Shown: positions 7,765 through 16,360, counted from the first letter of the stretch. The stretch is DNA of 64,000 bases from Paenibacillus xylanexedens (GCF_017874615.1 NZ_JAGIKV010000021.1:1-64000), one strand, 5' to 3'. Translations and numbers: made by a program. Notes: a model not told the origin generated them from the sequence alone.

Positions 7765-8356
7765 GGCTGTTCACTCCCAATCCTCGTAGTACGAACTCGA
7801 TTGTCTGCTCAGCAAGCTCGTCTGTATTCATATCCTGATAATCAAAGCCAAATCGTGAATTCTTGGCACGTTTGTGCGCCAAAGCCACACCCATTACCTG
7901 AAGCATCGCATAAGATACGGACTCGATCTGGAACAATCCCTGGTCTTTTCCTTCTTGCAGCAGTTCCCTCACTCTGCTCCAAACAGGGTCCAGAAAACGA
8001 AATACAGTAGCTGTTCGATGTGTACGCAGTGTAATTTCAAGCTGTACAATATCGCTCATCTCCCGGTCCGTCATCGTGAACTTCACAACTTCACCGATAA
8101 TTCGGCGGATACCTTCCACAGGCGAGGACATGGGCTCTTCCGCCAGCGAGTTCATTATATGCCCAGGGAAAAAATGCTCAAATAATGCTTCGAACACCTT
8201 TTCTTTTCCGCCAAAATGGTATGAGACCAGTGAAACATTCGCACCCGCCTCATCACAGATTTGACGAACACTCGTCCCGTCATACCCCTGCTGTGCAAAA
8301 AGCTTCTTGGCTGCAAGCAATATCCTCGTTTTGATATCCAACTCCGGTTCCGTCAT
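7757..8356 (-). CDS. TetR/AcrR family transcriptional regulator
   Basis: 199 residues. The N-terminal helix-turn-helix spans about residues 8-55, with the recognition region TSVRQICDEAGANVSLVSYHF and the FGGKEKV extension that marks the family. The C-terminal ligand domain is not assignable. GAGGGAG lies about ten bases before the ATG. It is transcribed with the overlapping nitroreductase and lies just downstream of an ABC-2-type gene whose promoter carries TetR-like palindromes, so it may control both. Confidence 0.9.
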   Translation of the reverse strand: MTEPELDIKTRILLAAKKLFAQQGYDGTSVRQICDEAGANVSLVSYHFGGKEKVFEALFEHFFPGHIMNSLAEEPMSSPVEGIRRIIGEVVKFTMTDREMSDIVQLEITLRTHRTATVFRFLDPVWSRVRELLQEGKDQGLFQIESVSYAMLQVMGVALAHKRAKNSRFGFDYQDMNTDELAEQTIEFVLRGLGVNSHE

Positions 8357-8444
8357 TCCGTCCCGCTCCCTCTTGTCCGTTCATTTCATTCGCTCCAGCT
8401 CAAGAGCCGTAGTCAGGTACTCTATCTGTCTATTATATTACACC

Positions 8445-8475
8445 AAGCACCCCGATGAAAATCATCGGGGTGCTT
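8445..8475 (-). terminator. Strong hairpin after the ABC-2 type gene
   Basis: A perfect 14-bp stem (AAGCACCCCGATGA with its complement) and a 3-base loop. It separates the YhgE-like gene from the TetR gene on the minus strand. There is no T-run, so it may act as an mRNA-stability or partial termination element. Confidence 0.65.
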
Positions 8476-8521
8476 GTCCTATCCTATAAAGCAATGATAT
8501 GCATCTTATACATCTGCTGTA

Positions 8522-9682
8522 TTAGTTGTTCGCTTGAGCAGGGCTTGGAGCCATAGCTGGCATGCGTTGTTTTTTCAACAACGTCACGACCAGTGACAAC
8601 GCAACAGCAATCAACAGTACAATGACGATAGAGCCTGCAGCAGACTGAACTCCTGGCCCTCCCAATTGAACGCTCATAATACCCTGAACGGCATATGTTG
8701 CTGGCAGGTACTGCCCAATGCCGCTATAGAAGCTATTCAGCAATTCACGCGGTACCATTGCACCGGAGGATACCAGTTGCAAGGACAGTGAGATGATGTT
8801 GAACAGACTTCCTGCTGGTCCGAAGCAGATCAGGAAGAACTGGGAGAAGAACATGAACGTGCACAGGAAGAGCGCCTGGAACAACCAGAATGCAACGAAT
8901 CCTTGTGCAATCTGTCCTCCCAGTGCCACGATCAGCGATGATCCCAGCAAGGAAACGACCAATGCAGAACCCACATTAATGACTACTCTTGCGCCAAACA
9001 AAGTCAAGCGGGAATAGGTAGATGACAGCATACCCATGGCTGTCTGGAGGTTCATCCCCATGATCATGGCACCTACATAGGAAGCCAGTACCATCATCAT
9101 CGGCACCATCTGATTATTCATCCCGTTAACCGGGTTAATGGACGTTGTCGTTCCTTCCACTCGGGTAGTCAGGTTTGTAGCGGCTTCAGCAGCCTGATCG
9201 GCAGGTGCACCTGAAGCGGTTAACACCGTCTGTACCCCTTGTGCTGTAGCTTGTTTGTTAATCGTGTTTGTCACACTTTGTGATACACCTTGCATCATGC
9301 TTTTGATCGTAACCGGGTTCGCTTCATTAATGGTGTATTTAATCTCGGCGGTGGAGCCAGCCGTCTGAAGCAATTCGTTAAATCCAGCCGGGATATCCAG
9401 CACCATGTGTACTTGGTGATGATTCAGCTGATCCAACGCTTCAGCCGCGCTTAGATTGGATACGGTATGGAAAGGCAGTGTTCCTGCGAGCGAATCCGCG
9501 ATTCCTTTAGACATTTCTCCGTCCTCGTTCACAATCGCAACCGTCAATTCTTTCGCACGGTCATTTACTCCAGAATATGCGGTCATCCAGATCACGCTAA
9601 AGATCACTTGGAACATAAGTGCTGTTACGATCCCTACAATCACTGGCGGTTTTTTAAACAATGTACGTAAAGCCTGCAACAT
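8522..9682 (-). CDS. YhgE/Pip-like ABC-2 type membrane protein
   Basis: 386 residues. One N-terminal helix (about residues 15-36) is followed by a roughly 160-residue extracytoplasmic domain containing VAIVNEDGEMSKGIADSL. About five C-terminal helices end near residue 372. This DUF3533/ABC-2 layout is shared by YhgE/Pip proteins and efflux permeases. Many are regulated by neighbouring TetR proteins and export toxic compounds or lipids; the substrate is unknown. The upstream region holds clustered palindromes. Confidence 0.8.
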   Translation of the reverse strand: MLQALRTLFKKPPVIVGIVTALMFQVIFSVIWMTAYSGVNDRAKELTVAIVNEDGEMSKGIADSLAGTLPFHTVSNLSAAEALDQLNHHQVHMVLDIPAGFNELLQTAGSTAEIKYTINEANPVTIKSMMQGVSQSVTNTINKQATAQGVQTVLTASGAPADQAAEAATNLTTRVEGTTTSINPVNGMNNQMVPMMMVLASYVGAMIMGMNLQTAMGMLSSTYSRLTLFGARVVINVGSALVVSLLGSSLIVALGGQIAQGFVAFWLFQALFLCTFMFFSQFFLICFGPAGSLFNIISLSLQLVSSGAMVPRELLNSFYSGIGQYLPATYAVQGIMSVQLGGPGVQSAAGSIVIVLLIAVALSLVVTLLKKQRMPAMAPSPAQANN

Positions 9683-9710
9683 AAAAGATGTCCTCCATTA
9701 CTCAAATAAT

Positions 9711-9755
9711 TCAAATTTGATTTAAACAGTTGTTTGAATCAAACGATCGTTTAAA
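9711..9755 (-). promoter_or_regulatory. Clustered palindromes, probable TetR-family operator
   Basis: Three adjacent dyads lie upstream of the ABC-2 gene: TCAAATTTGA at 9711-9720 (perfect), TTTAAACAGTTGTTTGA at 9721-9737 (imperfect), and AAACGATCGTTT at 9741-9752 (perfect). The block starts with TTTAAAC and ends with GTTTAAA. Such spacing and symmetry fit TetR-dimer sites; which regulator binds is inferred from proximity. Confidence 0.65.
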
Positions 9756-9941
9756 TTTTATGTGAATATGTCCATATTGTCAACTCATTTTTGAAAAATT
9801 CAGAAAACGTAAGCTTTATTCATGAATACAATCGATCCATTTTCACAAAAGGGCATTATGCTATCTTTGCTTCGTAGAAAAGAACATCTAATACCAACGA
9901 TTCAGGCTTACTTTCTGGCGACTCAACTGTATTTTTCTCAA

Positions 9942-9970
9942 CAAAAAACACGGTCCGCCGCAGCGAACCG
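9942..9970 (-). terminator. Intrinsic terminator of copA
   Basis: On the minus strand CGGTTCGC and GCGGACCG form an 8-bp stem with one mismatch and a short loop, followed by TGTTTTTTG. It lies about 65 bp downstream of the copA stop. Confidence 0.75.
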
Positions 9971-10034
9971 CGTATTTATTCATCCCCACTTTATTGACAA
10001 TGAGGTGTTGAATATATCTCCAAACAAAAGTCGG

Positions 10035-12575
10035 TCAGTCATTTCTCTTCAACTTCATGCGTTGCAGACGTAGGGAATTGAGTACAACCGATACGGAGCT
10101 GAACGCCATCGCCGCCCCTGCCAACCATGGAGCCAAGAAGCCAACTGCCGCAATTGGAATACCAATAACATTGTAACCGAGTGCCCAGAACAAGTTTTGT
10201 TTGATGTTCCCCATCGTGCGCCGGCTCATCTCAATGGCATCTGCAATGCTGTTCAGATCACCACGCATCAACGTAATATCCGCCGCTTCCATCGCTACAT
10301 CCGTTCCTGTTCCGATCGCCATCCCAATATCCGCTGTAGCGAGTGCCGGAGCATCATTAATGCCGTCACCTACCATCGCGACTTTCAGGCCACTTTCCTG
10401 AAGTTTCTTCACTTCCGCAGCCTTGCCTTCCGGCAGAACCTCAGCCAGAACTTTACCGATCCCTGCCTGTTCTGCTACAGCACGAGCTGTTCGCTCATTG
10501 TCTCCCGTGATCATGATAACATCGATCCCCATCGCTTGAAGACGACCAATGGCTTCTCGAGAGGTATCCTTGATGGTGTCAGCCACAGCCACGATCCCTG
10601 CCCACTGACCATCCACCGCTACCAGCATCGCTGTACGCCCTTGTTCCTCCAGACGGTTCATCTGCTGAATTGTTTCCTGGGAGACATTCACCTGTTCATC
10701 CGCAAGCAAACGCCGCGTGCCAACCAGTATTTCCTGCCCTTTTGCCGAAGCTCGCACGCCGTATCCCGGTATGTTCTCGAACTTCTCTGTTGGGGTTAAC
10801 TCCAGACCCTTGGCACGAATACCTGCAACAATCGCCTCTGCCAGCGGATGCTCGGAACTCTGTTCGGCCGCTCCTACACGCTCAAGCAGATCGGATTCCG
10901 TCCAATTCGGAGCCGTGATAACATCGGTAAGGACCGGTTTACCTTGGGTTACTGTACCTGTTTTGTCGAGCACCACGGTCTGAATCTGTTGTGCCGACTC
11001 CAGATGTTCGCCGCCCTTGAACAGAATGCCATATTCAGCCGCACGTCCTGATCCAGCCATGACGGAAGTCGGCGTTGCCAGCCCTAGTGCACATGGACAA
11101 GCAATGACGAGCACGGCAATAGCTTTCTCAAGGGAACCGGCGAAGTCACCCGGACTTGCAAACAGATACCAGATCAGGAATGTCAGCGCAGCTATGCCGA
11201 CAACAATCGGAACAAAAATGCCAGATATGACATCTGCGATCCGCTGGATCGGTGCTTTGGAGCCCTGAGCTTGCTCGACTACTTTAATAATCTGGGACAA
11301 AGCCGTATCCGATCCCACTCGGGTCGCACGCAGTCGTAATACCCCGTTTTTGTTCAGCGTAGCACCTGTAACGGGATCTCCTGGCTTTTTATCCACGGGA
11401 AGGCTCTCTCCACTAAGCATGGATTCATCTACTGAGGATTGCCCTTCTTCAACAATACCATCCACCGGGATGCTATCACCCGGCTTCACCAGAACCAAGT
11501 CACCCACCGCGACATATGCGGCAGGAACCATCACTTCCTGTCCATCACGGATGACACGGGCTTCACGTGGAGCCAGTTCAATCAGGCTTTTGATCGCCTG
11601 TGAAGAGCGACCTTTCGCCACAGCTTCGAACCATTTTCCCAGTAGAATTAACGTAATCAGAATTGCACTTGTCTCATAATAGAGTTCTACCGAGGGCATG
11701 GCGGCTGTGCTCGTTCCCATTGCCCCATGGTCCATGGGTTTAGAAGGTAAGTACCCACTGGATAACGTCAGATACAGACTATAGAAAAACGCTGCACTGG
11801 TACCCAATGCGACGAGAACGTCCATATTGGCACTGCGGTTACGTAAGGCTTTGTACGCCCCCACATAGAATTGCCACCCAATCACGAACTGTACCGGCGT
11901 TGCCAGCAGCAGCTGGAACCAAGGGTTCATGAATAGTTCGGGGACATAGATTCCGGATGTGAACGAGAAATGCCCCACCATTGCCCACAGCAACGGAATC
12001 GATAATAAAGCAGATATCATCCATTTCCACTTTTTGCGTTGCAGCTCACGTTCACGAACCGATGTGGTCTCTTCTTGTGTCAATTGCAGTTCAGCACCGT
12101 ATCCCATCTGCTTGATCTTGGCGGTAATATCCGAAGGTTTCAATGCACCAGCGGCATATTCGATATGCCCTGTTTCCAGCGCCAGATTCACATTCGCCTG
12201 AGATACCCCCGGTAGTCGGGAAAGACCTTTTTCAATCCGGGCAGAACAAGCAGCACACGTCATACCTGTGATGTTCAGATCAACCGATTCTGACACCGTA
12301 CCGTAGCCCAATGCTTCCACCTTATCTCGCAACGCATTCACGTTGGTTGTCTTCGGATCATAAGATACGGTCGCCTGTTCAATGGCAAGATTCACATTGG
12401 CCTGCTGCACGCCTTCCATGCGGGACAATCCCTTCTCCACTCGTGTCGAACATGCAGCACAGGTCATCCCCGTGATGTGCAGTGTTGTCTTTAGTCCTGG
12501 TGCGTCTGCCATAGGTGGCATTGGGGTTGGTTCGGATGATCTATCCATTGGTTTATTCGTTGAGTTATCCATCAT
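10035..12575 (-). CDS. copA: Copper-translocating P1B-type ATPase CopA
   Basis: 846 residues. Two N-terminal heavy-metal domains each carry GMTCAAC. The transmembrane metal site is CPC in ACPCALG near residue 493. The phosphorylation motif DKTGT is near residue 535, the HP motif in SSEHPLAEA, and the hinge MVGDGINDAPAL near the end. The TGES-equivalent is LSGES. This is the full set for a Cu(I) exporter. The ATG at 12575 is favoured by AAAGGAGC five to six bases upstream. A CsoR-type operator lies upstream, and copZ and csoR follow in the same direction. Confidence 0.96.
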   Translation of the reverse strand: MMDNSTNKPMDRSSEPTPMPPMADAPGLKTTLHITGMTCAACSTRVEKGLSRMEGVQQANVNLAIEQATVSYDPKTTNVNALRDKVEALGYGTVSESVDLNITGMTCAACSARIEKGLSRLPGVSQANVNLALETGHIEYAAGALKPSDITAKIKQMGYGAELQLTQEETTSVRERELQRKKWKWMISALLSIPLLWAMVGHFSFTSGIYVPELFMNPWFQLLLATPVQFVIGWQFYVGAYKALRNRSANMDVLVALGTSAAFFYSLYLTLSSGYLPSKPMDHGAMGTSTAAMPSVELYYETSAILITLILLGKWFEAVAKGRSSQAIKSLIELAPREARVIRDGQEVMVPAAYVAVGDLVLVKPGDSIPVDGIVEEGQSSVDESMLSGESLPVDKKPGDPVTGATLNKNGVLRLRATRVGSDTALSQIIKVVEQAQGSKAPIQRIADVISGIFVPIVVGIAALTFLIWYLFASPGDFAGSLEKAIAVLVIACPCALGLATPTSVMAGSGRAAEYGILFKGGEHLESAQQIQTVVLDKTGTVTQGKPVLTDVITAPNWTESDLLERVGAAEQSSEHPLAEAIVAGIRAKGLELTPTEKFENIPGYGVRASAKGQEILVGTRRLLADEQVNVSQETIQQMNRLEEQGRTAMLVAVDGQWAGIVAVADTIKDTSREAIGRLQAMGIDVIMITGDNERTARAVAEQAGIGKVLAEVLPEGKAAEVKKLQESGLKVAMVGDGINDAPALATADIGMAIGTGTDVAMEAADITLMRGDLNSIADAIEMSRRTMGNIKQNLFWALGYNVIGIPIAAVGFLAPWLAGAAMAFSSVSVVLNSLRLQRMKLKRND

Positions 12576-12621
12576 GTCAGCTCCTTTCATGTCGATTCAA
12601 TTTTTGTATGTTGCACCAATT

Positions 12622-12638
12622 ATACCCCCAAGGGGTAT
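12622..12638 (-). promoter_or_regulatory. CsoR operator upstream of copA
   Basis: ATACCCCCAAGGGGTAT is a near-perfect inverted repeat of the CsoR type (ATACCCC spacer GGGGTAT). It lies about 50 bp before copA, so copA likely has its own copper-inducible promoter. Confidence 0.85.
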
Positions 12639-12655
12639 ATATCAAACAGAAAATT

Positions 12656-12728
12656 AGGCTTAAACCTGACTCTTGGGAAAAGGTACTCTGACCTCTTTTT
12701 CGCCCATGAGCATGTTCGGTTTAAGCCT
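12656..12728 (-). repeat. Inverted repeat spanning the copZ-copA gap
   Basis: AGGCTTAAACC at 12656-12666 and GGTTTAAGCCT at 12718-12728 are perfect 11-bp complements enclosing 51 bases. On the minus strand the right half follows the copZ stop and the stem is followed by AATTTT. It may be the copZ terminator with a large apical domain, or a small mobile remnant. Confidence 0.55.
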
Positions 12729-12737
12729 GTGATCCCT

Positions 12738-12938
12738 TTAGACTACATCGTACCCCTGATCTTCAATGGCAGCTTTGATCTGATCCACGTTCACCGTCTG
12801 CTCATCATATTCCACCGCTACTGTTCCCGCTGCCAGATCAACCTTACCACTCGCACCGGTATTCTTCACAGCTTCTTCAACTGATTTCACGCAGTGATTG
12901 CAAGACATTCCCGTAACGTTCAACGTAACATTAGACAT
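12738..12938 (-). CDS. copZ: Copper chaperone CopZ
   Basis: 66 residues, a single heavy-metal-associated domain with MSCNHC at residues 10-15 and the typical closing IKAAIEDQGYDV. It delivers Cu(I) to CopA and CsoR in Firmicutes. The ribosome binding site AAGGAGG lies within a CsoR-like dyad. It is located between csoR and copA, all on the minus strand. Confidence 0.95.
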   Translation of the reverse strand: MSNVTLNVTGMSCNHCVKSVEEAVKNTGASGKVDLAAGTVAVEYDEQTVNVDQIKAAIEDQGYDVV

Positions 12939-12943
12939 TGTAA

Positions 12944-12960
12944 ATTCCTCCTTGGGGTAT
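12944..12960 (-). promoter_or_regulatory. CsoR-like dyad overlapping the copZ ribosome binding site
   Basis: On the minus strand ATACCCCAAGGAGGAAT matches the two nearby CsoR operators except in the right arm, where the sequence must serve as Shine-Dalgarno AAGGAGG. CsoR bound here would also cover the translation start region. Confidence 0.5.
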
Positions 12961-12997
12961 ATTAAAATGATAACTTTATTTGGTAAATAAATCCAGA

Positions 12998-13399
12998 TTA
13001 CTTCATTAACTTCCGCATCGTAACCAGCAGTTCGTCCACAACCTCATGTTCACCAGCCTGAATACGCTCAACGATACAGCTCTTCATATGGCCTTCAAGC
13101 AAAAGTTTACCTACTGAATTAAGAGCAGACTGAGCCGCCGCAATCTGCGTCAGCACATCATCACAGTACGTATCCTTCTCGATCAATCCCTTGATCCCGC
13201 GAATCTGACCTTCCACACGGTTCAAACGAGAAACCAGATTACTCTTCATCTCCTGCGAATGGTGACTCTTGCGCACATGCTTCCCATCACTGCCCTCGGC
13301 ATGACAGGATACTGCTTCTTGGACTGTTGCCAAAGCTTCCGTTGAATCTGACTTGGAGGATTGCAAAGGTTCCTCGGGATGGCTCTGATGATCCATCAT
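12998..13399 (-). CDS. csoR: Copper-sensing repressor CsoR
   Basis: 133 residues. The CsoR core has the Cu(I) ligands Cys in DTYCDDV, and His and Cys in EGHMKSC. The helix NRVEGQIRGIKGLIE is characteristic. The first about 45 residues are an extension rich in Ser, His and acidic residues, longer than in most CsoR proteins. ATG at 13399 is preceded by AAAAGGGG; an earlier in-frame ATG lies before that site. An operator lies about 40 bp upstream, indicating autoregulation. Confidence 0.93.
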   Translation of the reverse strand: MMDHQSHPEEPLQSSKSDSTEALATVQEAVSCHAEGSDGKHVRKSHHSQEMKSNLVSRLNRVEGQIRGIKGLIEKDTYCDDVLTQIAAAQSALNSVGKLLLEGHMKSCIVERIQAGEHEVVDELLVTMRKLMK

Positions 13400-13436
13400 G
13401 AACACCCCTTTTCTTTCGTTCTTTTCTAAGAGTAAC

Positions 13437-13453
13437 ATACCCCATGGGGGTAT
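13437..13453 (-). promoter_or_regulatory. CsoR operator upstream of csoR
   Basis: ATACCCCATGGGGGTAT, a near-perfect inverted repeat of the same type as that before copA. Confidence 0.85.
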
Positions 13454-13519
13454 TCAAGAGTGTTCTGATATTTTATTGAAAATGGATGAATCCTTCCTAA
13501 TTAAATAGGGCGATGCATC

Positions 13520-14014
13520 TTACAAGGTATACTCCATCCTGCTGCTGCGAACGACCAGACCCATCTGTTCGTAGAAAGCCTGTGCGCCAGAGTTAAACGT
13601 TGACACGGACAATTCCATGCTTTCTGCCTGAAGCTCTCTCCCTAGCTCGATGAATGCTTGTAGTAACTGTTTACCTGTTCCTTGGCCCCGATGTTTGTTA
13701 TCCACTACAAGTTCATGGATGTACAACATCTTGCGATCCACCATCAATGGGTTATCCTGAATTACACTTAACTGCGCGCTCCCGTAACCCAAAATCAAGC
13801 CCGTTTCGGAAGACTCGGCAACATATAGGTAACGCTTGTCCGTTTCCAGCAGTTCGATGAACTCCTTTTTCTTCATTCTAGTCTCCAACGCTCTGTATAG
13901 ATCCGGCCGCGCCTCGACATGCATCTGGTGCAGCTCATCCATCAACAATGACACGCCAGAGTAGTCCCTCATTTCTGCCTTTCGGATGTTAATCGTACCC
14001 GTACTCATCCCCAT
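13520..14014 (-). CDS. GNAT family N-acetyltransferase
   Basis: About 164 residues. The acetyl-CoA loop is HRGQGTGKQLL after the strand IHELVVD, and the C-terminal pattern NSGAQAFYEQMGL is typical of GNAT proteins. The substrate is unknown. Starts at 14017 (GTG), 14014 or 14008 (ATG) are all possible behind a weak AAAGAG. Confidence 0.85.
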   Translation of the reverse strand: MGMSTGTINIRKAEMRDYSGVSLLMDELHQMHVEARPDLYRALETRMKKKEFIELLETDKRYLYVAESSETGLILGYGSAQLSVIQDNPLMVDRKMLYIHELVVDNKHRGQGTGKQLLQAFIELGRELQAESMELSVSTFNSGAQAFYEQMGLVVRSSRMEYTL

Positions 14015-14052
14015 CACTCTTTCATCTACTGAATTTTACATTATTATACAAC

Positions 14053-14083
14053 CAAAAAGCAGATACCATAAGGGTACCTGCTT
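14053..14083 (-). terminator. Intrinsic terminator of the 62-residue gene
   Basis: On the minus strand AGCAG-G-TACC and GGTA-T-CTGCT form a stem with a 5-base loop followed by TTTTT. It lies between the small gene at 14133 and the GNAT gene. Confidence 0.75.
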
Positions 14084-14132
14084 CGCTAAATTTATCTTCA
14101 TTCCATCAGACCTAATGTGATGCTCAGGTTGT

Positions 14133-14321
14133 TTATTTTTTCGAAGAAGCATTTCCTTCATTAAAAGCAACAGGTGATGGCTTCGCTGCCCATTCGTCCG
14201 CCTGCGGCTCAATGTCTACTCCGCTTAGAATCTTCTTTTTCTCCATCAAGGAATCCCCGTCTTCATCCAACTTGTTGCGAATTTCCGCCTCATCCTGAGG
14301 TTGATTGTTCTGTATCATCAT
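14133..14321 (-). CDS. Small acidic hypothetical protein
   Basis: 62 residues, hydrophilic, rich in Asp, Glu, Lys and Asn, with no membrane segment or known motif. The ATG is preceded by AGGGAGG six bases upstream, and an intrinsic terminator follows, so it is very likely a real gene. Function is unknown. Confidence 0.65.
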   Translation of the reverse strand: MMIQNNQPQDEAEIRNKLDEDGDSLMEKKKILSGVDIEPQADEWAAKPSPVAFNEGNASSKK

Positions 14322-14484
14322 AGAGTCCTCCCTTATGTGTTCATCTTCAAGATGATGTTCCTTTATATAACGTGCCCACTTTCTGTATTATCATTCTCTT
14401 CGAGGGACAGGCCGTCACCAAGTTATGTGTTACTTGAATTAAATGATACAATATGAACATTACTTTTTGAGGAGATTTTATTTC

Positions 14485-14670
14485 ATGGCTACAGATAAAA
14501 GAGTCTTTACACTTAGGCTGCGAGAAAAGAATTTCGAGAAAATTAAAGTGATTGCGGACAAAAACAAACGATCTATCGCAATGCAAATTGAGTATCTTAT
14601 TGAACAACATATTGAAGAATTTGAGAAAGAACAAGGTGTTATTTACCCAGATAAACATAATTACGTATAG
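14485..14670 (+). CDS. Ribbon-helix-helix (Arc-like) DNA-binding protein
   Basis: 61 residues. A short strand RVFTLRL is followed by two helices, REKNFEKIKVIADKN and SIAMQIEYLIEQHIEEFE, the pattern of Arc/MetJ-type repressors that bind DNA through the paired beta strands of a dimer. GAGGAG lies before the ATG at 14485. The gene is AT-rich compared with neighbours. No toxin partner is visible, so an antitoxin role is not supported; an orphan phage- or plasmid-type repressor is possible. Confidence 0.7.
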   Translation: MATDKRVFTLRLREKNFEKIKVIADKNKRSIAMQIEYLIEQHIEEFEKEQGVIYPDKHNYV

Positions 14671-14735
14671 ATTTTGCGCCCTTAGTACATGCGCATTATC
14701 CATACGTCATTTTTCATGATATATCCTGTTCCCCG

Positions 14736-15347
14736 TTAATCGAAATCAACCTGTTTATCCAAAATGATTTCCTCTACTTTGTATTCCATCTCTGGTATTG
14801 AGGGAATCAAGGAGAATCGAACGTTTTCCAGAGAAGAAGGAAGAGCAGGAACCACTCGGAAACTAATTTGCGTCTCCCCACCTCCTCCACGACTGCCATG
14901 TCTCATGGTGATATATCTCTGTTCGCTGAATATTTCCAGAGCCAAATGTGGAACCATTTGTATACGCTCAGCTTCATTCCCCTTATATTGAATCTCCACA
15001 TAAACGAGGCTTTCGCCTTCATATTGCATCGAATGCGTGATCATATACTTACACGAATCTTTGATCATTTTCTTCATAATCGGCACCACACTCGTCAATT
15101 GAAGAGCTTCACTTGGAAAGTAGTGTCTTTGCGGCATCGGTTGCACGCTACGGAGAACATATCGGATATCTTCCTCCTTCATATCCAGTAAGCTCACCCA
15201 TTCATCTATGGTATTTTGAGGGGGTTGGTATTGGACTGCTCCGGTTATGTCCTTTCTGGCTGCAACCAGTTTCAAAAGTTGCTCATCAATCCGCTGTACC
15301 TCATCGCTGTATTCATTAGGAATTTCACGCAATTCACTCCAGCCCAT
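14736..15347 (-). CDS. Hypothetical protein
   Basis: 203 residues, soluble, no signal peptide. The N-terminal helix EVQRIDEQLLKLVAARKDI resembles the first helix of AroQ chorismate mutases, but the rest does not continue the fold. A Gly-rich turn GSRGGGGE lies near residue 153 before a beta-rich C-terminus. GGAGAG precedes the ATG by nine bases. I do not recognise the family. Confidence 0.6.
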   Translation of the reverse strand: MGWSELREIPNEYSDEVQRIDEQLLKLVAARKDITGAVQYQPPQNTIDEWVSLLDMKEEDIRYVLRSVQPMPQRHYFPSEALQLTSVVPIMKKMIKDSCKYMITHSMQYEGESLVYVEIQYKGNEAERIQMVPHLALEIFSEQRYITMRHGSRGGGGETQISFRVVPALPSSLENVRFSLIPSIPEMEYKVEEIILDKQVDFD

Positions 15348-15475
15348 ATTTAATCACTCTCCTAATTTAATGACATGCCATACAAATACAATTCGCTACT
15401 GTACCTGCATCCCCTCTTCTTTTTCAGTTTATTTCAAAGGCTCAACTTAACCAAAACGGAAAAATTAAAATAAAG

Positions 15476-15520
15476 GACGCTCCTTGGGTCATATTCATGA
15501 CCTTACGGGACGCCCTTTTT
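15476..15520 (-). terminator. Hairpin terminator downstream of the nucleoside phosphorylase
   Basis: GGACG and CGtCC outer arms with an inner perfect stem GGTCAT-attc-ATGACC. A T-rich tail (TTTATTTT) follows on the minus strand and TTTTTAT on the plus strand. Confidence 0.6.
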
Positions 15521-15600
15521 ATATTGTCCACCTCAAATGGACATCATCTACTGTTTTGCTTGTAACAATGAGCAAAAATGCATACTTGCCTTAACCAACC

Positions 15601-16359
15601 CTACGCCTGATCCTGGCGAGCAAGCGCGGCTAGCGCATGTAGCGCTGCATTAATCTCGCGCTCCACCGCTTGTCCAACCGCATCCGTATGCGGATCATAC
15701 TCGGCTGCCAGATCGCTGTCTGCGAATCCATCGATCGCGACAATCGCTCCGGCGCGAGCGCCACGCAAGGTGCTGACGATGTAGAGCGCAGCAATTTCCA
15801 TCTCAGCTGCAAGTGCTCCAGCCTGCTTGTACTTGCGGTGTGGGATCTCTTCCACGCCTGCAAAGAACGCATCCAGCGTTACGGTGATACCAACGCCCAC
15901 TTTGCCTGCAAATGTTGCAGCATCCGCGCTTTCTTGCTCACGAGCAGCTTCGATCAACGCTTGTGTCACCCCAAGGTCCGCTACCGCTGGGAAACCATCC
16001 GGCACCAGTTGGCGAGTTAATCCGTCCGTACGAACAGCGGCTGTACTCACAATCACGCTGCCTGCTGGATAATCGACTGTATACGATCCCGCTGTACCTA
16101 CACGAATCAGAGTTGTTACACCCGCGCGAATCAATTCCTCGAAACAGACAGCTGCTCCAGGTGAACCTACACCATGGCTGACCACAGCGATCTGTACCCC
16201 TTCATACAATCCAACAAATGTACGATACTCCCGACTGAACGCCAGTTCTCTCGCCTGCTCCAGCTTACGGGAAATCTTCTCCGCACGTGCCGGATCACCA
16301 CAGACGATGGCGTATGCCGGCATGTCTTCTGAATGAATCTGCAAAATAGGCATCAACAT
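15601..16359 (-). CDS. Nucleoside phosphorylase (PNP/UDP family)
   Basis: 252 residues. Family motifs are AIVCGDPARAEKI near residue 18, SHGVGSPGAAV near residue 62, IRVGTAGS near residue 84, and the ribose-binding AAEMEIAALY near residue 188. It catalyses phosphorolysis of a nucleoside to base and ribose-1-phosphate; uridine or a related nucleoside is likely, but specificity cannot be fixed. The ATG at 16359 has GGAG ten bases upstream. It follows the sulfite-oxidase-like gene by one base and is co-directional with the nucleoside ABC transporter, so uptake and breakdown may be linked. Confidence 0.82.
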   Translation of the reverse strand: MLMPILQIHSEDMPAYAIVCGDPARAEKISRKLEQARELAFSREYRTFVGLYEGVQIAVVSHGVGSPGAAVCFEELIRAGVTTLIRVGTAGSYTVDYPAGSVIVSTAAVRTDGLTRQLVPDGFPAVADLGVTQALIEAAREQESADAATFAGKVGVGITVTLDAFFAGVEEIPHRKYKQAGALAAEMEIAALYIVSTLRGARAGAIVAIDGFADSDLAAEYDPHTDAVGQAVEREINAALHALAALARQDQA

Positions 16360-16360
16360 A

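Noticed and set aside
10197..10799. 200-codon open frame opposite copA
   Set aside because: CopA shows all P-type ATPase motifs in this stretch; the opposite frame has no family resemblance.
14485..14670. Antitoxin of a toxin-antitoxin pair
   Set aside because: No small toxin-like gene lies next to the ribbon-helix-helix gene on either side.
14347..14703. 118-codon minus-strand frame opposite the ribbon-helix-helix gene
   Set aside because: The plus-strand gene has a clear ribosome binding site and a recognisable fold; the opposite frame is Phe/Asn-rich with no start site.
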